From the NCBI GenBank assembly GCA_030407085.1, contig CM059587.1, positions 19,627,001 to 19,691,000 of the forward strand: a DNA stretch of 64,000 bases, given 5' to 3'. Every line of letters starts with the position of its first letter. The first letter of the stretch is position 1. Shown here piece by piece: positions 43,394 through 56,600 of this stretch. The notes under the pieces were generated by a model. That model saw only the letters and a program-made list of their open reading frames with translations. It was not told the origin of the DNA and searched no databases. This DNA is from Trichopria drosophilae (taxonomy: Eukaryota; Arthropoda; Insecta; Hymenoptera; Diapriidae). Made by a program: the position numbers and the translations under genes.

Positions 43394-46148
43394 CTTTTTG
43401 TGAATGAACAAATGTGTGAGCGAATTGACATGGAAACAAAACATTAAGGAAATCAAATTTTTAACTGGATTGTTCAGTGCTGTGTGCTTCGAATAGGCGC
43501 GTGGTGTACAATTTGTTGAGCCTATTATCGCCTTACTAATTTATAACGTGTATATCAAAAGTGTAAAAATAAAGTATTGTTATTTTAATCATGTATTTAA
43601 AACGCAAATGTTATTGTTTTTATTGTTAAAGATAATTTATTATGAAAAGTAGATTGTATTATCTTTATCTGTATAAACCCTACCTCTGCAATACTTACGT
43701 AACACATTCCTTTTAACCATGCAAAGTGCGACTTTAAACTTCTACATAGCATGTATTCCTTTTTAGGGTTCGACTCTTCATTTGAGATATTCTTTTACAA
43801 ACCGAACACTGTTTTAGGCACAAAACGAGTGAACGATAAATTAACGAGTAAAGAATTGGTCATTACGATTTCATTAATATGGAGAAAAATGGAAAATACC
43901 AACCAAAGATTTTGTGATTTGTAAAACTTGGTAACAAACTACTTTTTCTCCAGATTTTCAAGATGTACCTGATTTCATTGTTTTGAAATTCGTTCTTAAA
44001 AAAAATAAAATAACATCTCTCTTCGTAAAAATTTTAATTTTACACAAAAAAAATTAGTTTTAAAGAATTCGTCTGGATCAAAAAGCAACTTTTCTATTTA
44101 AAGATGGAAAAAATACCTTTTTCCTAAATCTGTTTTTTTTTCTTTTCTTAAAATGTATATCATTTATTTTAAAAAAAAATGCCCCTCCACTAGTTTTATC
44201 CTCCAATATTAAAATTACAGGGGGTTCTAAAGTGTTCGGCAGATAAGGTAGGAATTTTCACCAAAAAGCGTGAATAAAAAAGTATTTCAAGACCTCCACA
44301 AAAATTAAAAAGTCTTTCAATTGCAAAATAACAAACAAATCCAATATCAGCAGCTTAGTACTGAATTTGAAGTGATCTGAAGCTTTCATTAATCATATTT
44401 GCAAATTTGGGTTAAATATTGCCTCCTATATTCATTTCGGTCTTAATCACAGTGTATTTGTTTGTGAAACAACAAATTATTGATACATAATTATATGTAA
44501 TAAAGTGCATAATGTAAATTTAAAATGTTTATTTCTCCACTCGAATGCAGATATAAATGACCATAAATAAATGCGAAATGTTGCAGTCTTTATTTATCAC
44601 ATAAACGAGTTGTGATCTCGTTACATTTTTATCCAAATTTAAAATTCTCTACATATTTTTCAGATAAATTATATATATATTTTACATAATTCAACTCTAA
44701 AATATATACGATGTCTAACAAAAATAAAAAGATATCAGATATTATCATCTACTATTAAAGCGTTAAGTAGAGAAGGGGGTAAGGGGAAATTTCAAATAAG
44801 AGGGGTCGGCGCCATCTTGAAAACCATGACCAGTTGAAATAAGAGGGGTTCTACTGTATTTTAGAAAATTTTCGATCAGTTCTCCATTAATGTCTTTGAT
44901 ATTTTCTAAAAACCTGTCTAAATTAATTAGAATTGCCTTTACAGAGCCCGATTGAAAATTCTATTTAGTCATCTTTAATTTACTTTGTTTAGTGAAACTT
45001 CCTACCTTAGAGGAAGATCACTTTGAAACAACGCCGGAGCGGCACAAATTGTCACAATTTTTCATGTCGATAGTTTTCACAGAACGAGTCAATGAAATTG
45101 CACAACACCTCATATCCTATCGTTTTCGAATGTGTTCTTTATGAATCTGACCTCCATTGCTCATAAATTTAGCCGTTTTTTTCAATTTGGTGTCTTAAAA
45201 AGGAAAAAACTCGTAAAAAACTTGAAAATTTGGTTAAAAAAGTTTTTTTTCTATATGAATGCGTCATCCAATCGCATCCCGCTTCTGGATCCTATGGTAT
45301 GATGACATGTACTTTATGAAGACTTGATGTTCGATCAAAAATTCAAAATGGCGGTTGCAATACGGAGTCAACATGACGAAAATTGTACCTTTCTGTATGT
45401 ACCGCTTTTGTAAATGAATAATTTTTTATGAATATCAGTGCAGGGGATGTTTTAGGGTCGCAGCTTACAAATGCATTGTCAAAAATTTTAAATTGAAAAT
45501 GGTTGATCCAAAATGGTGGAATAAAATTGAACCTCACCAAAAATTACTAAAGAAATCAATTTTTCAAAGGTGTTTCATATAGTTGAGTTTATTGGTTTTA
45601 TGGAATCCAGATGAGTAGTGCATAAATAACAGCATTGTTGAAACTATTAAAAATGAAAGTAGCAATTTAATCCACGATCGTGATTGCGCATATATTATAA
45701 TAAAAACTTTTCTAAAAATTACAATTCATTTCAATCTTTTTCAATAACTTTCTAAGTTCAAAGAGCGTATTCAAGTCTATCGATTTATTTGAGAATAGAT
45801 GAATGGAGGTCAATTGTATTACAATTTATTATTACATGCGGTTCAAGATGAAAAATTCACACTTTCATAAATTATTTGGATAAAAGGGAACTACAAAAAT
45901 TTTGATAAACCTTCAAATTCTGAAAAAGTGAACTCTGATGGATTGGTACTGATAAAACCGGATTCATTTTTTAAAGTTTGAATCGCAATTTTGTCCAATT
46001 CCAATAAGTCTGAAAAAATACCTTTTCTTAAGTAGGAATACATTTCAGTTTCAATATTTTAAGTACAGATTACGTTTCAATACTTTTGAATAAAAAAAAT
46101 ATAGAGAGAAACAAATTCATTTCAATCCAAACCTAGGAAGTCTATTAA
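43394..46148. other. Intergenic region between OMA1 and the integrin gene
   Basis: OMA1 3' UTR with AATAAA near 43,569, then AT-rich sequence. Two AAAATGGCGG / AAAATGGT monomer remnants lie near 45,349 and 45,497. A 44,780-44,865 segment has AAATAAGAGGGGT twice. No gene is recognised. Confidence 0.4.
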
Positions 46149-47215
46149 CCCTTTAACGTCCAGAATGCTCGTTTTCCATGTACAACTTCCACCGTATATT
46201 TCAAACTAAAAATAATACACAGGAGGTTTGGAATGCACCTTATTTACTATTTTCGAGAGTGCTCTTTCGAATGGTGACTTCAAAATTTGAAAAAATTTAT
46301 TATTTTCCTTTGATTGGAAAGTATGTAAAAACACACATTTTTGGGGGTCATTCATTATTAAATTTCATTTTTCATATTGATACCTCGATTTCTTTGACCG
46401 GAAAAGTGCCTAAAAAGTGCATAAAATGTTTAAACTTAAAGAATATGCGGGTAGGTATTTCTTTATTTCAGCTTGAAACATCCAATATGGCGGCTTCTTC
46501 CAAGAAATTAAGAAAAAAATGTTGACAGCGTGAGAATATAGAATTTTAAATAAATATTCCATTGAACTATCTACCTTATTAGGCGTTTTTTGGTATGCTG
46601 ATCACGAATCTGAAGTAAAATTTTCGAAATTCAAAATGGCTGACCCAATATGGCGGCCATTCATGAGAAACTTAGGAAGTCATTTCTCGATATGCGGAAA
46701 ATTTTATATCTGTAGGTTTCCGAGGTTGCTGATTACGTATGTGAGGTAAAAATTCAAAATGGCTGACAAGAGATGATGTCCGTGATGTTACTAAATTTAG
46801 TTGAAAATTTGTTTAAAATGCTATATTTTCATACTGCCAAAATTGTTAAAAAGTTTCTTGGCATATGCCGCCATTTTAGATATTTCAAGGTGAAATAAAA
46901 AATGCCTATCCGCAAATCATTTAAGTTTAAACATTTTATGCACATTTTATGTGCTTTTCCGGTCAAAGAAATCGCGGTATCGACATTAAAAATGAAAGTA
47001 AAGAAATATGACCTCCAAAAATGTGTTGTTTTTACATACTTTTACGACATCACAGGAAAATACCCAATTTTTTTCAAATTTTGAAGTCACCATGCGAGAG
47101 AGCACCCTCGAAAATAGTAAATGAGGTGCATTCCGAACTGCCTATGTATTACTTTCAGTTTGAAATATGCGGTGGAAGTTGTACACGAGAAACATGCATT
47201 GCTGGACGTTAAAGT
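46149..47215. repeat. Foldback element with TTAACCC-type end
   Basis: TTAA at 46,145-46,148 precedes CCCTTTAACGTCC. The far end (GGACGTTAAAG at 47,204-47,214) is its complement but the outer TTAA is lost. Arms of about 350 bp pair through TACAACTTCCACCG, TTTGACCGGAAAAG and GCATAAAATGTTTAAACTTA. The centre (46,560-46,860) carries CAAAATGGCTGACC monomers. It matches the TTAA-CCC signature of the foldback at 23.6 kb. Confidence 0.75.
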
Positions 47216-47611
47216 GCATTCATTTTGAATGATTTTTAATACATATGAATCTACATCTGCGCCTTTGCTTCAGTTCCTTCAATGCATTTTCGATTGCAGG
47301 GATCAAATAAAAAAAAAGATAGACAATCCAATTCGGAATAGAAAAAGAAAAAAATGACGTGAAAGTCAAAGACAATATTTGTTTAAAATATCGACTAATG
47401 AAATCAGGAGGACAAACGTCAGAAAAAATTGGCTTTTTTTTTTTAAGGCGAATAAACCACAGATTTACTAAAATTTTAAAATAAAAGGAATTTATTACCC
47501 AATTATGTTTTTATAAGCATTGATGAAATTGTCATCTAAACGAGTCAACGAACTCTGACTAATGCTTTAGATTAAAATATCAAAAATACAAATGCTATAA
47601 ATGTCAGTAAA

Positions 47612-50600
47612 ATGATTACATTATCGAGCCGTCCCTTTTCCTGCGTTGCATCCTTAATGACCTCTCTGATGGTCAGTTGTTCAGAAATGATCGTCCGATT
47701 GATCCTGTTCTGTGCGATCGCTGCGGCATACAATCTGGACGTGGATTATCCGATCATCCATTCCGACCCTGAGAAAACGGAGTCGGGCAATGCAACCAAC
47801 AGCTATTTTGGATATTGTGTGGTTTTGATACCATTGTATTACCACTCTGAGTCTCAGTGAGTGATTTGATAATCCAACTTTAAAAACTAATCATTTAAAA
47901 AGTCAGTTTTGGTCCTTTTTTTCAGAAATCTAACATTTAAATTTCATGACCTAAATGTAACAAATACCTCTTCAAAAATCGATACCAGACATTTATTTCA
48001 GAACTAAACAGTGAACCTTTGACAATCTCGTAAAACTAGATACTGCTTTCTTAGTAAGTTACATCAAAAGTATTTGTTTATTTCTGAAGAATTCTGGGAT
48101 TCAATAGTTTTTTATTAGGGTGATTCCATTCAAAAATATCAAAGTCGTGCTCCATGTTGCGAAATTCCACGAAAATGAAATATTTAATACGTATGAATGT
48201 GCAAAATATTTTTGGAGCATTTTCAAAATGGCGACGAATTTCTTAAAATTACCATATTTGTTTGTCTAATTATCGCGTTTCAGTGTGAATACGTGTATTT
48301 GTTAGTAAACTTAAATACTTTTATTGAGTAATAAAATAATTTTAAAAAATTTTCATTTCGTCAAGAAATTTACTCAAAACATTTTTCAACTTAAATGTTT
48401 GAATTGCGCTCTTGTTTTCTTTTTGAAATCGGATATACAATCTTGAAGAAAATAATTTCACCTTTTATTTCCAATCAAAAATTGTGGAGGCTCTTATCGT
48501 TCTTACGTTATAATTTTGCAAGAGCGCAACCCACTGTACCCACCTTAAGTGAAAAAAGCCGTAAATGAAATCCGTTATTTTTAAAAAGTCTAAAAAAAAA
48601 AATTTTCCAGTTTTTACATTTATTTCGAAAAATCCGAGGTCTAAAAAAGTTACATTTATTCATACTGAGGAATATTTAAAGTGACTATTGAGGTTATGTA
48701 CTCTACTGCGTATTTACGACAGATAAAGTTAATTATGTAAATATGGTACTCTACTATGGTTAAAGGGTTCCATTAACTTTATTTTTGTTCTCTCCGATCC
48801 TTAAAATTTGTTGTTAGAAAGACTGCAACGCCATATGCATTTTATTACCATTTTATGTACCTCAATTTTCATATCGAAACTTATACCAAACACTAATTTA
48901 TGGCTTTCCACTAAACATTCAAGAGCTTTGAATTAATCACAGGTCATAAATTTCCAACAACTATTAGCAAAGTCTTTTAAAAAATCTCAAATTGCATGAC
49001 ACGTTTATAACGTAAATCGTCCGTAAATTTTGAACATCAAAAGTTTTTGGAGTCGCATCTCCTGATGGGTAAATATCCAGAATTTTTTTATGTACATTAA
49101 ATGCGATTTTTCTTAAATAACTGATGATAAAGTATCATAAACGGCCATTAAACATATTCGATTTGGGTCCATAATTTTTTTTTTATAGATTTTGGCAGGG
49201 TATCAAATTTTTTTAGAGTTTTAAAATGAATATTCATGACTTGACAATTTAAAAAAAATGTTTGAATTACCTTATATCGATTTTTATCGGTGATATAGAA
49301 ACGTATAAAAACAAGTGTATTCAAAGTGTAGTTTAAAAGTTTGGATCCAAGGTGTGTTCTAAGATTCTGGAGAGAATCGTTCACGAACAGATCACTGAAT
49401 TCTTTGATGATACTAGATGATTTGATCCATACCAGTCGGGATTTAGAAGAGTTTTCAATTCTTAGTCACGGATGAAATCGGTCATGTGATAGAAGAAGGA
49501 ATGGTTTGCATTGTTATTTTACTCGACTTTAGTCGAACTTTTGATACTCTACATAATTTTCTTCTCCGGACTAAACTGCGTTATTTCGTGGTTTGTATCC
49601 TACTTACTTTGTCGTTAACAAGAGATATTAGGGCCTGATGGAGAGCAATTTAATTGGTTTCCTCTCGCATCAGGCGTTCCTCAAGGTTCTGTACTGGGTC
49701 CTCTTGTGTTTTCGATATATAACAATAGACTGCCATCTGTTTTAAAAAATACCCAGCATAACATATTTGCTGATGATTCAGAAATCATGACAAAATGTCG
49801 ACCTAAATAAATTGTTAATGACTTTCGTTTGATCTCTGAATATGCTGAATAATTCGTTGACTGGGCACTGGACAAGTTATTATTAAACATCGGAAAAACT
49901 CAAGCGCTTATTGTTGGACTCCCTGTAGTGTGGGCATCTTAGATCATGATACCATTCCTAATATTATTAGGAGACGAACGATATCGTGGTCCAAAACAGT
50001 TAAAAGTCTCGGGGTTGTCATTGATCATACTTCGTCTTTGAATATGTGTAAATATAACGAAAGGTTTATAGATCGTTGAGACTGGTTAGGGAAAATGGCA
50101 ATTGCCTTATATAAGTCGTTGAAAATAGCGTTATCTCAAACTCTAATTTGGCCTCACTTAGAGTAGACATATTAGACCACAAAAAAATTTGTTTCGAGTT
50201 CACTTGAATCAGAAATATTGGATCTTATATAGTTTTGGCCGCTGGAAACGAATCCGTTATTCGATTTGGCCCATCACGTCAGGATTTCAAGATATCTGAT
50301 CCGAAAAATATTCAAAAACATACATTTTGGCAATTTAAGGTTAGGATATGTGAAAAATCTGAAACGATGAGTTACCTTAGGCAAAGAATTCGTTTTCAGC
50401 GACCAAAAATCTATAACATCCCCCACTTCTGATTCAAGTTGTGTAAAAAAAGTCTTGTGTTATTTATGTCCAGAAGTACCTTTAGTGATTAATTACACAG
50501 CAAACAATTTTTTAGGGGAGATAACTGGAATCAGAGGTACTGTATCTTATAGATTTTTGGTCGCTGAAAATAAATTAGGTGTCCAATTTGACCCGTGATG

Positions 50601-53600
50601 TCAGATATTTCACATATTCCTACCTCAAATTGCCGAAAAGGATACTTTTGGCTATTTTTTCGGAACAGATATCTTGAAATCCTGACATGATGGGTCAATT
50701 TGGGTAACACATTCGCAGTCAGCGTAGGATCAACTACCTCTGATTCAAGTTATCCCGCAAAAAAAAATGTTGTTCCTGTGTAACACAAGACCACCACAAT
50801 TTTGTTGTTGTCACAACTTGAATCCGAAGTGGAGGATATTATAGATTTTTGGTCGCTGAAAGCGAATTCTTTGTCGAAGTTAACTCATCGTTTCAGATTG
50901 TTCACATATCCTAACCTTAAATTGCCAAAAAGTATATTTTTGAATATTTTACGGATCAGAGATCTTAAAATCCGCGACGGGCCAAATCGAATAACGGTTT
51001 CCTTTCCAACGGCCAAAAATCTATAAGATCCACTATTTCTGATTCAAGTGATCTCGAAACAAATTTTATTTGTGGTCCTGTGTTATTGTTGCGCAGTATT
51101 TAATAGCATCGATAGTACTACTAGTGTTGTATTATTTTGTGTGTTATGTATCATGTAGTGAGAAGGAGCATTATTTTACAATCTTCTTTTTGTAATTATA
51201 GTTTTAAGTATCTAATTCAACGTATTAGTTTGGTTGGCTGAGAGCGTTGATATCTTGAGCCATTGAATAAAGAAACTAACTAACTATGTAATATATTAGA
51301 AAATATGTTTAAAATGTATTTTTCCAATTAAGTAAATCACGATTTTTAGGCCCTAATAGAAACTAATTCGTTACAAAATTTCTAAATTTACTTCTTCACA
51401 CTGACTTCCATTTTGTGTCTTAACAGAAAATATGTTTATTACTGAATTAAATTAATGAAAATTTTTTTTATTGTTACATGAAACCGAAGAATACTAATTG
51501 GTGCACCTCAGGGTTCGACAACAGGTATCGTCTACGAGTGTGCGGTGTTTGGAAAATGTTCCCTTGGGGAACGAATCAGCCCATTGAGTCCCATACGACT
51601 TCGATATGTTCCAAACCAATTCACCATTCCGGAATTTGGCATGACTGCAACGCTACCGAAAGTTGGTGGATGGTTTGGAGCTTCTATAGATTCATATCAT
51701 CCATATTTGCAAAAAGTACTAAGTACAATTATATTAACGTTATGTTTTACTCATACAACTTTTAAGGCTTGTTTGATATTCTATTATATAAAAACATGTG
51801 CTTTAAATATACTAAACTAGGAAGTGTAAGAACATTTTTCTTGTATTTTGTTGCTCAACAAATCGATGAAGAAATGAGAATTGTTAAAATAAAATACGGA
51901 GAGGCTCTGAAAAATGAAGTGTTACCCGAGGGTACAAAAAGTTAAAATTCACGTTTATGGTACGCTTAACAAACTCTTTATGTTCCCTGGTAAAAATCGA
52001 AGAAAACGTTAAGCGCTTTTTTGTCTAAATTCACCCTTTGTTAACTTTTTTGGCATGCTTCTTGAAGGGTTTCAACGCTTTTCAAACTTCTTTGGCTCTT
52101 TAATAGTCACTCTTAAGTAACGCTCATGCAACGATCCCATTTTTACCTAGGTTACTGTATATTACTTGAAACCTTTACAATTTATGCTATTCAAGTAATG
52201 TAAAGAACGAGATCCTAAAGTGATTGTTTAGTTCAGTGAATTGTGTAATTGATTGCATGCTCAAGAGCTCATTTTTTCGAATGGATAGATCCTTACCTAT
52301 TATACAAATTTGATATGATATTTTCATATAGCCATCTGCAAGGATAATGGCAGCTTAACCAGTCAACTCTCTACCAGCGATATTGTACAGCGAATTATTA
52401 ATTTCAACGAAAAAACTTGATTTTATAATTTCGAGACATTTAAAATTTCAGATTTGTGCCCCACGTACCAGACTCAACATTTATTTGCTAAGTGGAAATC
52501 AATTCATTGATACGATGCATGGAATGTGCTATTTTTCATGCAAGGGCCAAGATAATTCTCGTCGGTTGATAATGGAAACTGAAATCGTAACGAATTATAG
52601 TAATGTCGTTTGTTAAGTTTTTTAGAATACTTATTTTTATTGTTAAATAATTTTACTTAATACTATTTGCAGAGTTTAGCAGTATGTTTTGGTACAATCC
52701 AATGCACGGATTTTCCTTACACGTTTCGCCAGAATCCATGGTGAGTCCAATTGCTATTACTTTAATAGATAATTTTTTTCATAGGTAACTTTTAGAAAAA
52801 TAAAAGAAAAAGTTAGTCAAGTCGTGCTCGAAAATAGTAATTTACATTTTAGATGATAACATTTTCATCGCTATTCCCCATGTAAAAACTAATCAGTTTA
52901 GCAACTTCTGCTACTAAAACAAAGAAACATAAATTAAAAAGCAGTTTTAACAAAAATTATGAATTACCCTTTAGTTAACGGAGAAGTCTAATTGTTCCGG
53001 AATGAATGAAACCGTCATTCATGAGCTGTTGAAGAATACTTCTACGATTCTTGGCAATCCAACAAATGAAATGGTAGGGTCTGTTACCCTGAATGGAGCT
53101 GTTAGAAGACCATCATTTCTATTTTCTAAAGAAAATGAACTCACTTTATTCGGTAAGATTTATATATATGTAGTTTATAAAAACAACTCTTGTAAAATAA
53201 TAAAATAAAATAATTAACGGCTTAGACCTACCAATTGCATTAGATGTTATAATGCCATAGTTTGTAAATTCCACAAACAATTTCAAACACCTTCCGTCGT
53301 AATCGCTCGGATTCACAAACGTTTAGGCCTTATCGAAATATTTGTAATCTCAACTAGTAATGAAATTTAAAAACGAAAAAAGGTAATAGAAAAAGTAAAG
53401 ATAAAATTATATTCAATAACTATAAAATTGATACAATTTCGATTTGACAGTTATTACCCTACTGAAAATATTCGTAATATCATATGATAAATCATATGAG
53501 ATTTTTAAAATATCAGACGATCCGGTAAACTTTTCATGTGATTTCTCATGTAATTATAAGAAATAATAATAATATGAGAAAATGAATTACAATCATCTGC

Positions 53601-56600
53601 ATTCCTCTAAGATATTAAAGAAATTATAAAAATCTTATATGATTTATCATATGATTTTACGGAAATGTTCACCAGGGTAGGAATAGAGTGTTGTGTGAAT
53701 GTGATTTGTTAGCATGCATTATAATAAATCAAAGGAAGAAAGACAATTAATATAACAATATATAATATGTAAAAAATATATGAGTAATTCCGCAATACTT
53801 TTAATATTTGGCATTTGAAAAAAAATTTTTTTTTTTTTACTTGCACCCACATGTAAAGTTATTTTTCTCATTTCAGGTGATACGAAGAGCAAAAATTTGA
53901 TGGTGCCAACATTTTTTTTAAAAACGCACATTTTGTAGGAGCAACTTTAAAATTTTGAACAAAATAATTTTATTATCCATTTCCAAAACTTTGTTGAATC
54001 TGTAATTCTTAATCGATTTGATCAGTTCGGGGACTTTTGCCTCTTGAAGATAAAAAATAATTATTTGTACAAACTATTTATTACTGCCAAAATAATCAAA
54101 ATAATATAATGCAGTAATTACCGAAAATAGAATTATTTTTTGTTCAGTCTTTTTTTCAGACAGGTGCAAATAATATTGACTTGAGACTAGTGATACACGC
54201 TTAGAAATAAAGCAAACAAAAAACAGCAATAGGTTTTGGGGATTTTCAAACTGAACAGAAAGTGTGCCAGTAAAAAATAACTATTTTCGGTACGAGCGGC
54301 GCAAGTAATATCATTTTTCAAAGCCTCGTATTTTTTCCGGTAGAGTGGCACGGTAATGTAAAAAGAGTGGTTTGAACCGTTTTTATCTAAGAAATACACT
54401 CATGCTTTACTTTTTCGAAATCTCGAAACGCACTTTTTCCAAACGATGAAATGTAAAAAAATGTTTTCTTTATGAAAATTTAGTTTCTTTTATTTTTGTT
54501 TTTATATTTCATTTCAGGAGACAGGCACCTTTTTAAAAATGACATGGGTTGAAAGTACAATATCAAATGATAGTATAGAAAAATTTGTGCGGTCTTTCAT
54601 AAACAAGCACATTTTATTTTTTGGTCGAAAGAAAAGAAATATAGGACAGTTTCCTGCACAAATCTTTAAATATGACGAATTTCAATTTTTTTCACGCAAA
54701 ACTAATTATTCTCCATCCACCAAAACTATTGTATGATATTTTCCGACATTTAATTCATATCAACAAAATTTTTTTGTTTATCAATTGTATTAAATTCGTC
54801 TTGTAAATATACAGTTTCCTAAATATTAAAAGTATCGCGGAATTACTCATATATAGACATGCAAATAACTGCATATAGCCATGCAAAAAAATATATATAG
54901 ACATCCAAAAAATATACAAACAAATAAAAATTAATTAAAAAATTAAAAAGATACATGCGTGGCGTTTCGTTCATTCCTTCCGCCAAAGCCTCACTGAAGA
55001 GTTCAGATGCGGAGGGGATTGATTCCTAATAACTGTCAAATCGAAATTGTATCAACTTTATAGTTATTGAATATAATCTTCCCTTTTTCTATTACCTTTT
55101 TTCGTTTTTAATTTCATTACTAGTTGAGATTACAAATATTTCGATAAGGCCTAAACGTTTGTGAATCCGAGCGATTACGACGGAAGCTGTTTGAAATGTT
55201 TGTGGAATTTCCAAACTATGGCATTTTAACATCTAATACAATTGGTAGGTCTAAGCCGTTAGTTATTTTATTTTAATATTTATATACACCTACGCTTAAT
55301 CTATATTATTAACTCTTGTCAAATTTATATTTCAATGATAAATTACTGGTCAAGTTAGAATATTCAAAGGGCCTAACAAAAATGTAAAAAACGTCTATGA
55401 GTTCGGCTTATTAAGTATTTGTAGGTTATGCAGGTCCTTATTGGACCGGCCATTATGAATTTTACATTTAAAGTAAATTCATTCGAAAATGGTGGCAATT
55501 GTCCCAAATAGTTTTTTTTAATAGACTAACTGGCGAAAGAGAAACATCGTTAATTTTTTATCTTAAAGAAAAAATAATTTTTTTTATCAATATACCAACA
55601 TCCATCAAGGTTTTTCTTTCTAAGCATTAAGTTTTATTTAAAATTGTGCATGTTTAAAAACAAAGGTTAATAATAAATTCGATTTTTATATGAAATTTTT
55701 TATTTGTCTCAAGAAATATGTGCATTTTGTCATGTGTTGTTTAATGTTGCTTTTCAGGCTATGCGGTTTCGTCTGGATTTTATTTTGGAAAGGACAAAGT
55801 TCTATTCGCTAGTTCAGCACCAGCATGGCAATACGTGGGCCAAGTAACTTTTACGATTCCTTATTTATTTTTTAAAGTCTCGAAAACTAAAATTTAAATC
55901 GATTTATGTATTTTAGGTTGCCATTTTTAATTCTTCAAAAACATTACATTACGTCAAAGGTGAAGAGCCAGGGGAATTTTTTGGAGCAAGTTTGACTTCC
56001 GGAGATTTGAACAATGATAGCTTTGATGACCTCGTAGTTGGATCTCCACATTGGGGCAACGATCACGGAAAAGTTTACATTTTTCTTGGAAGCTCCACGG
56101 TGAGTATTTCTCCTAAAAAATTTATGTTTGTAAAAGTGTTTTAATTGAAATGACTTTTATGGTTTTGAAAATTATCAATTAAGGGATTTATGAACTACAT
56201 CATAACCATAAAAGGTGAAGTCGCAGATGGACATTTTGGATATTCGATGACATCTGGTGATTTTGATGGAGATGGATATGCAGGTAATTTTTTTCTCATT
56301 TTCATCATTTCCACATTATTGTTAAATGTTTTATTCACTTGAGAAATTGTATGTGGTATCAGATAACACAATTGCATCGCTTGCCATTCTAACGATTAAT
56401 ATAGACGCATTTTTTGGTCAATCATTATTTTACTGTCAATTAAGTCGACCTTCGTGGAGCATGTATTTGGGGTGGTGAATGTCAAACATTGATATCCTAA
56501 TGTTCTAATTTTAAAAAAGATTTAGTCATTGGTGCTCCATGGGAAGGATCCGGGGTCATTTACATTTACAACGGATATGCGAACTTAGAGGAGCAGAATA

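Noticed and set aside
46178..47212. Frames of 115, 60 and 63 codons
   Set aside because: They lie in the arms of a foldback element and mirror one another.
54539..54736. 65-residue frame in the integrin-intron TIR element
   Set aside because: No recognisable motif; too short to claim as a transposon protein.
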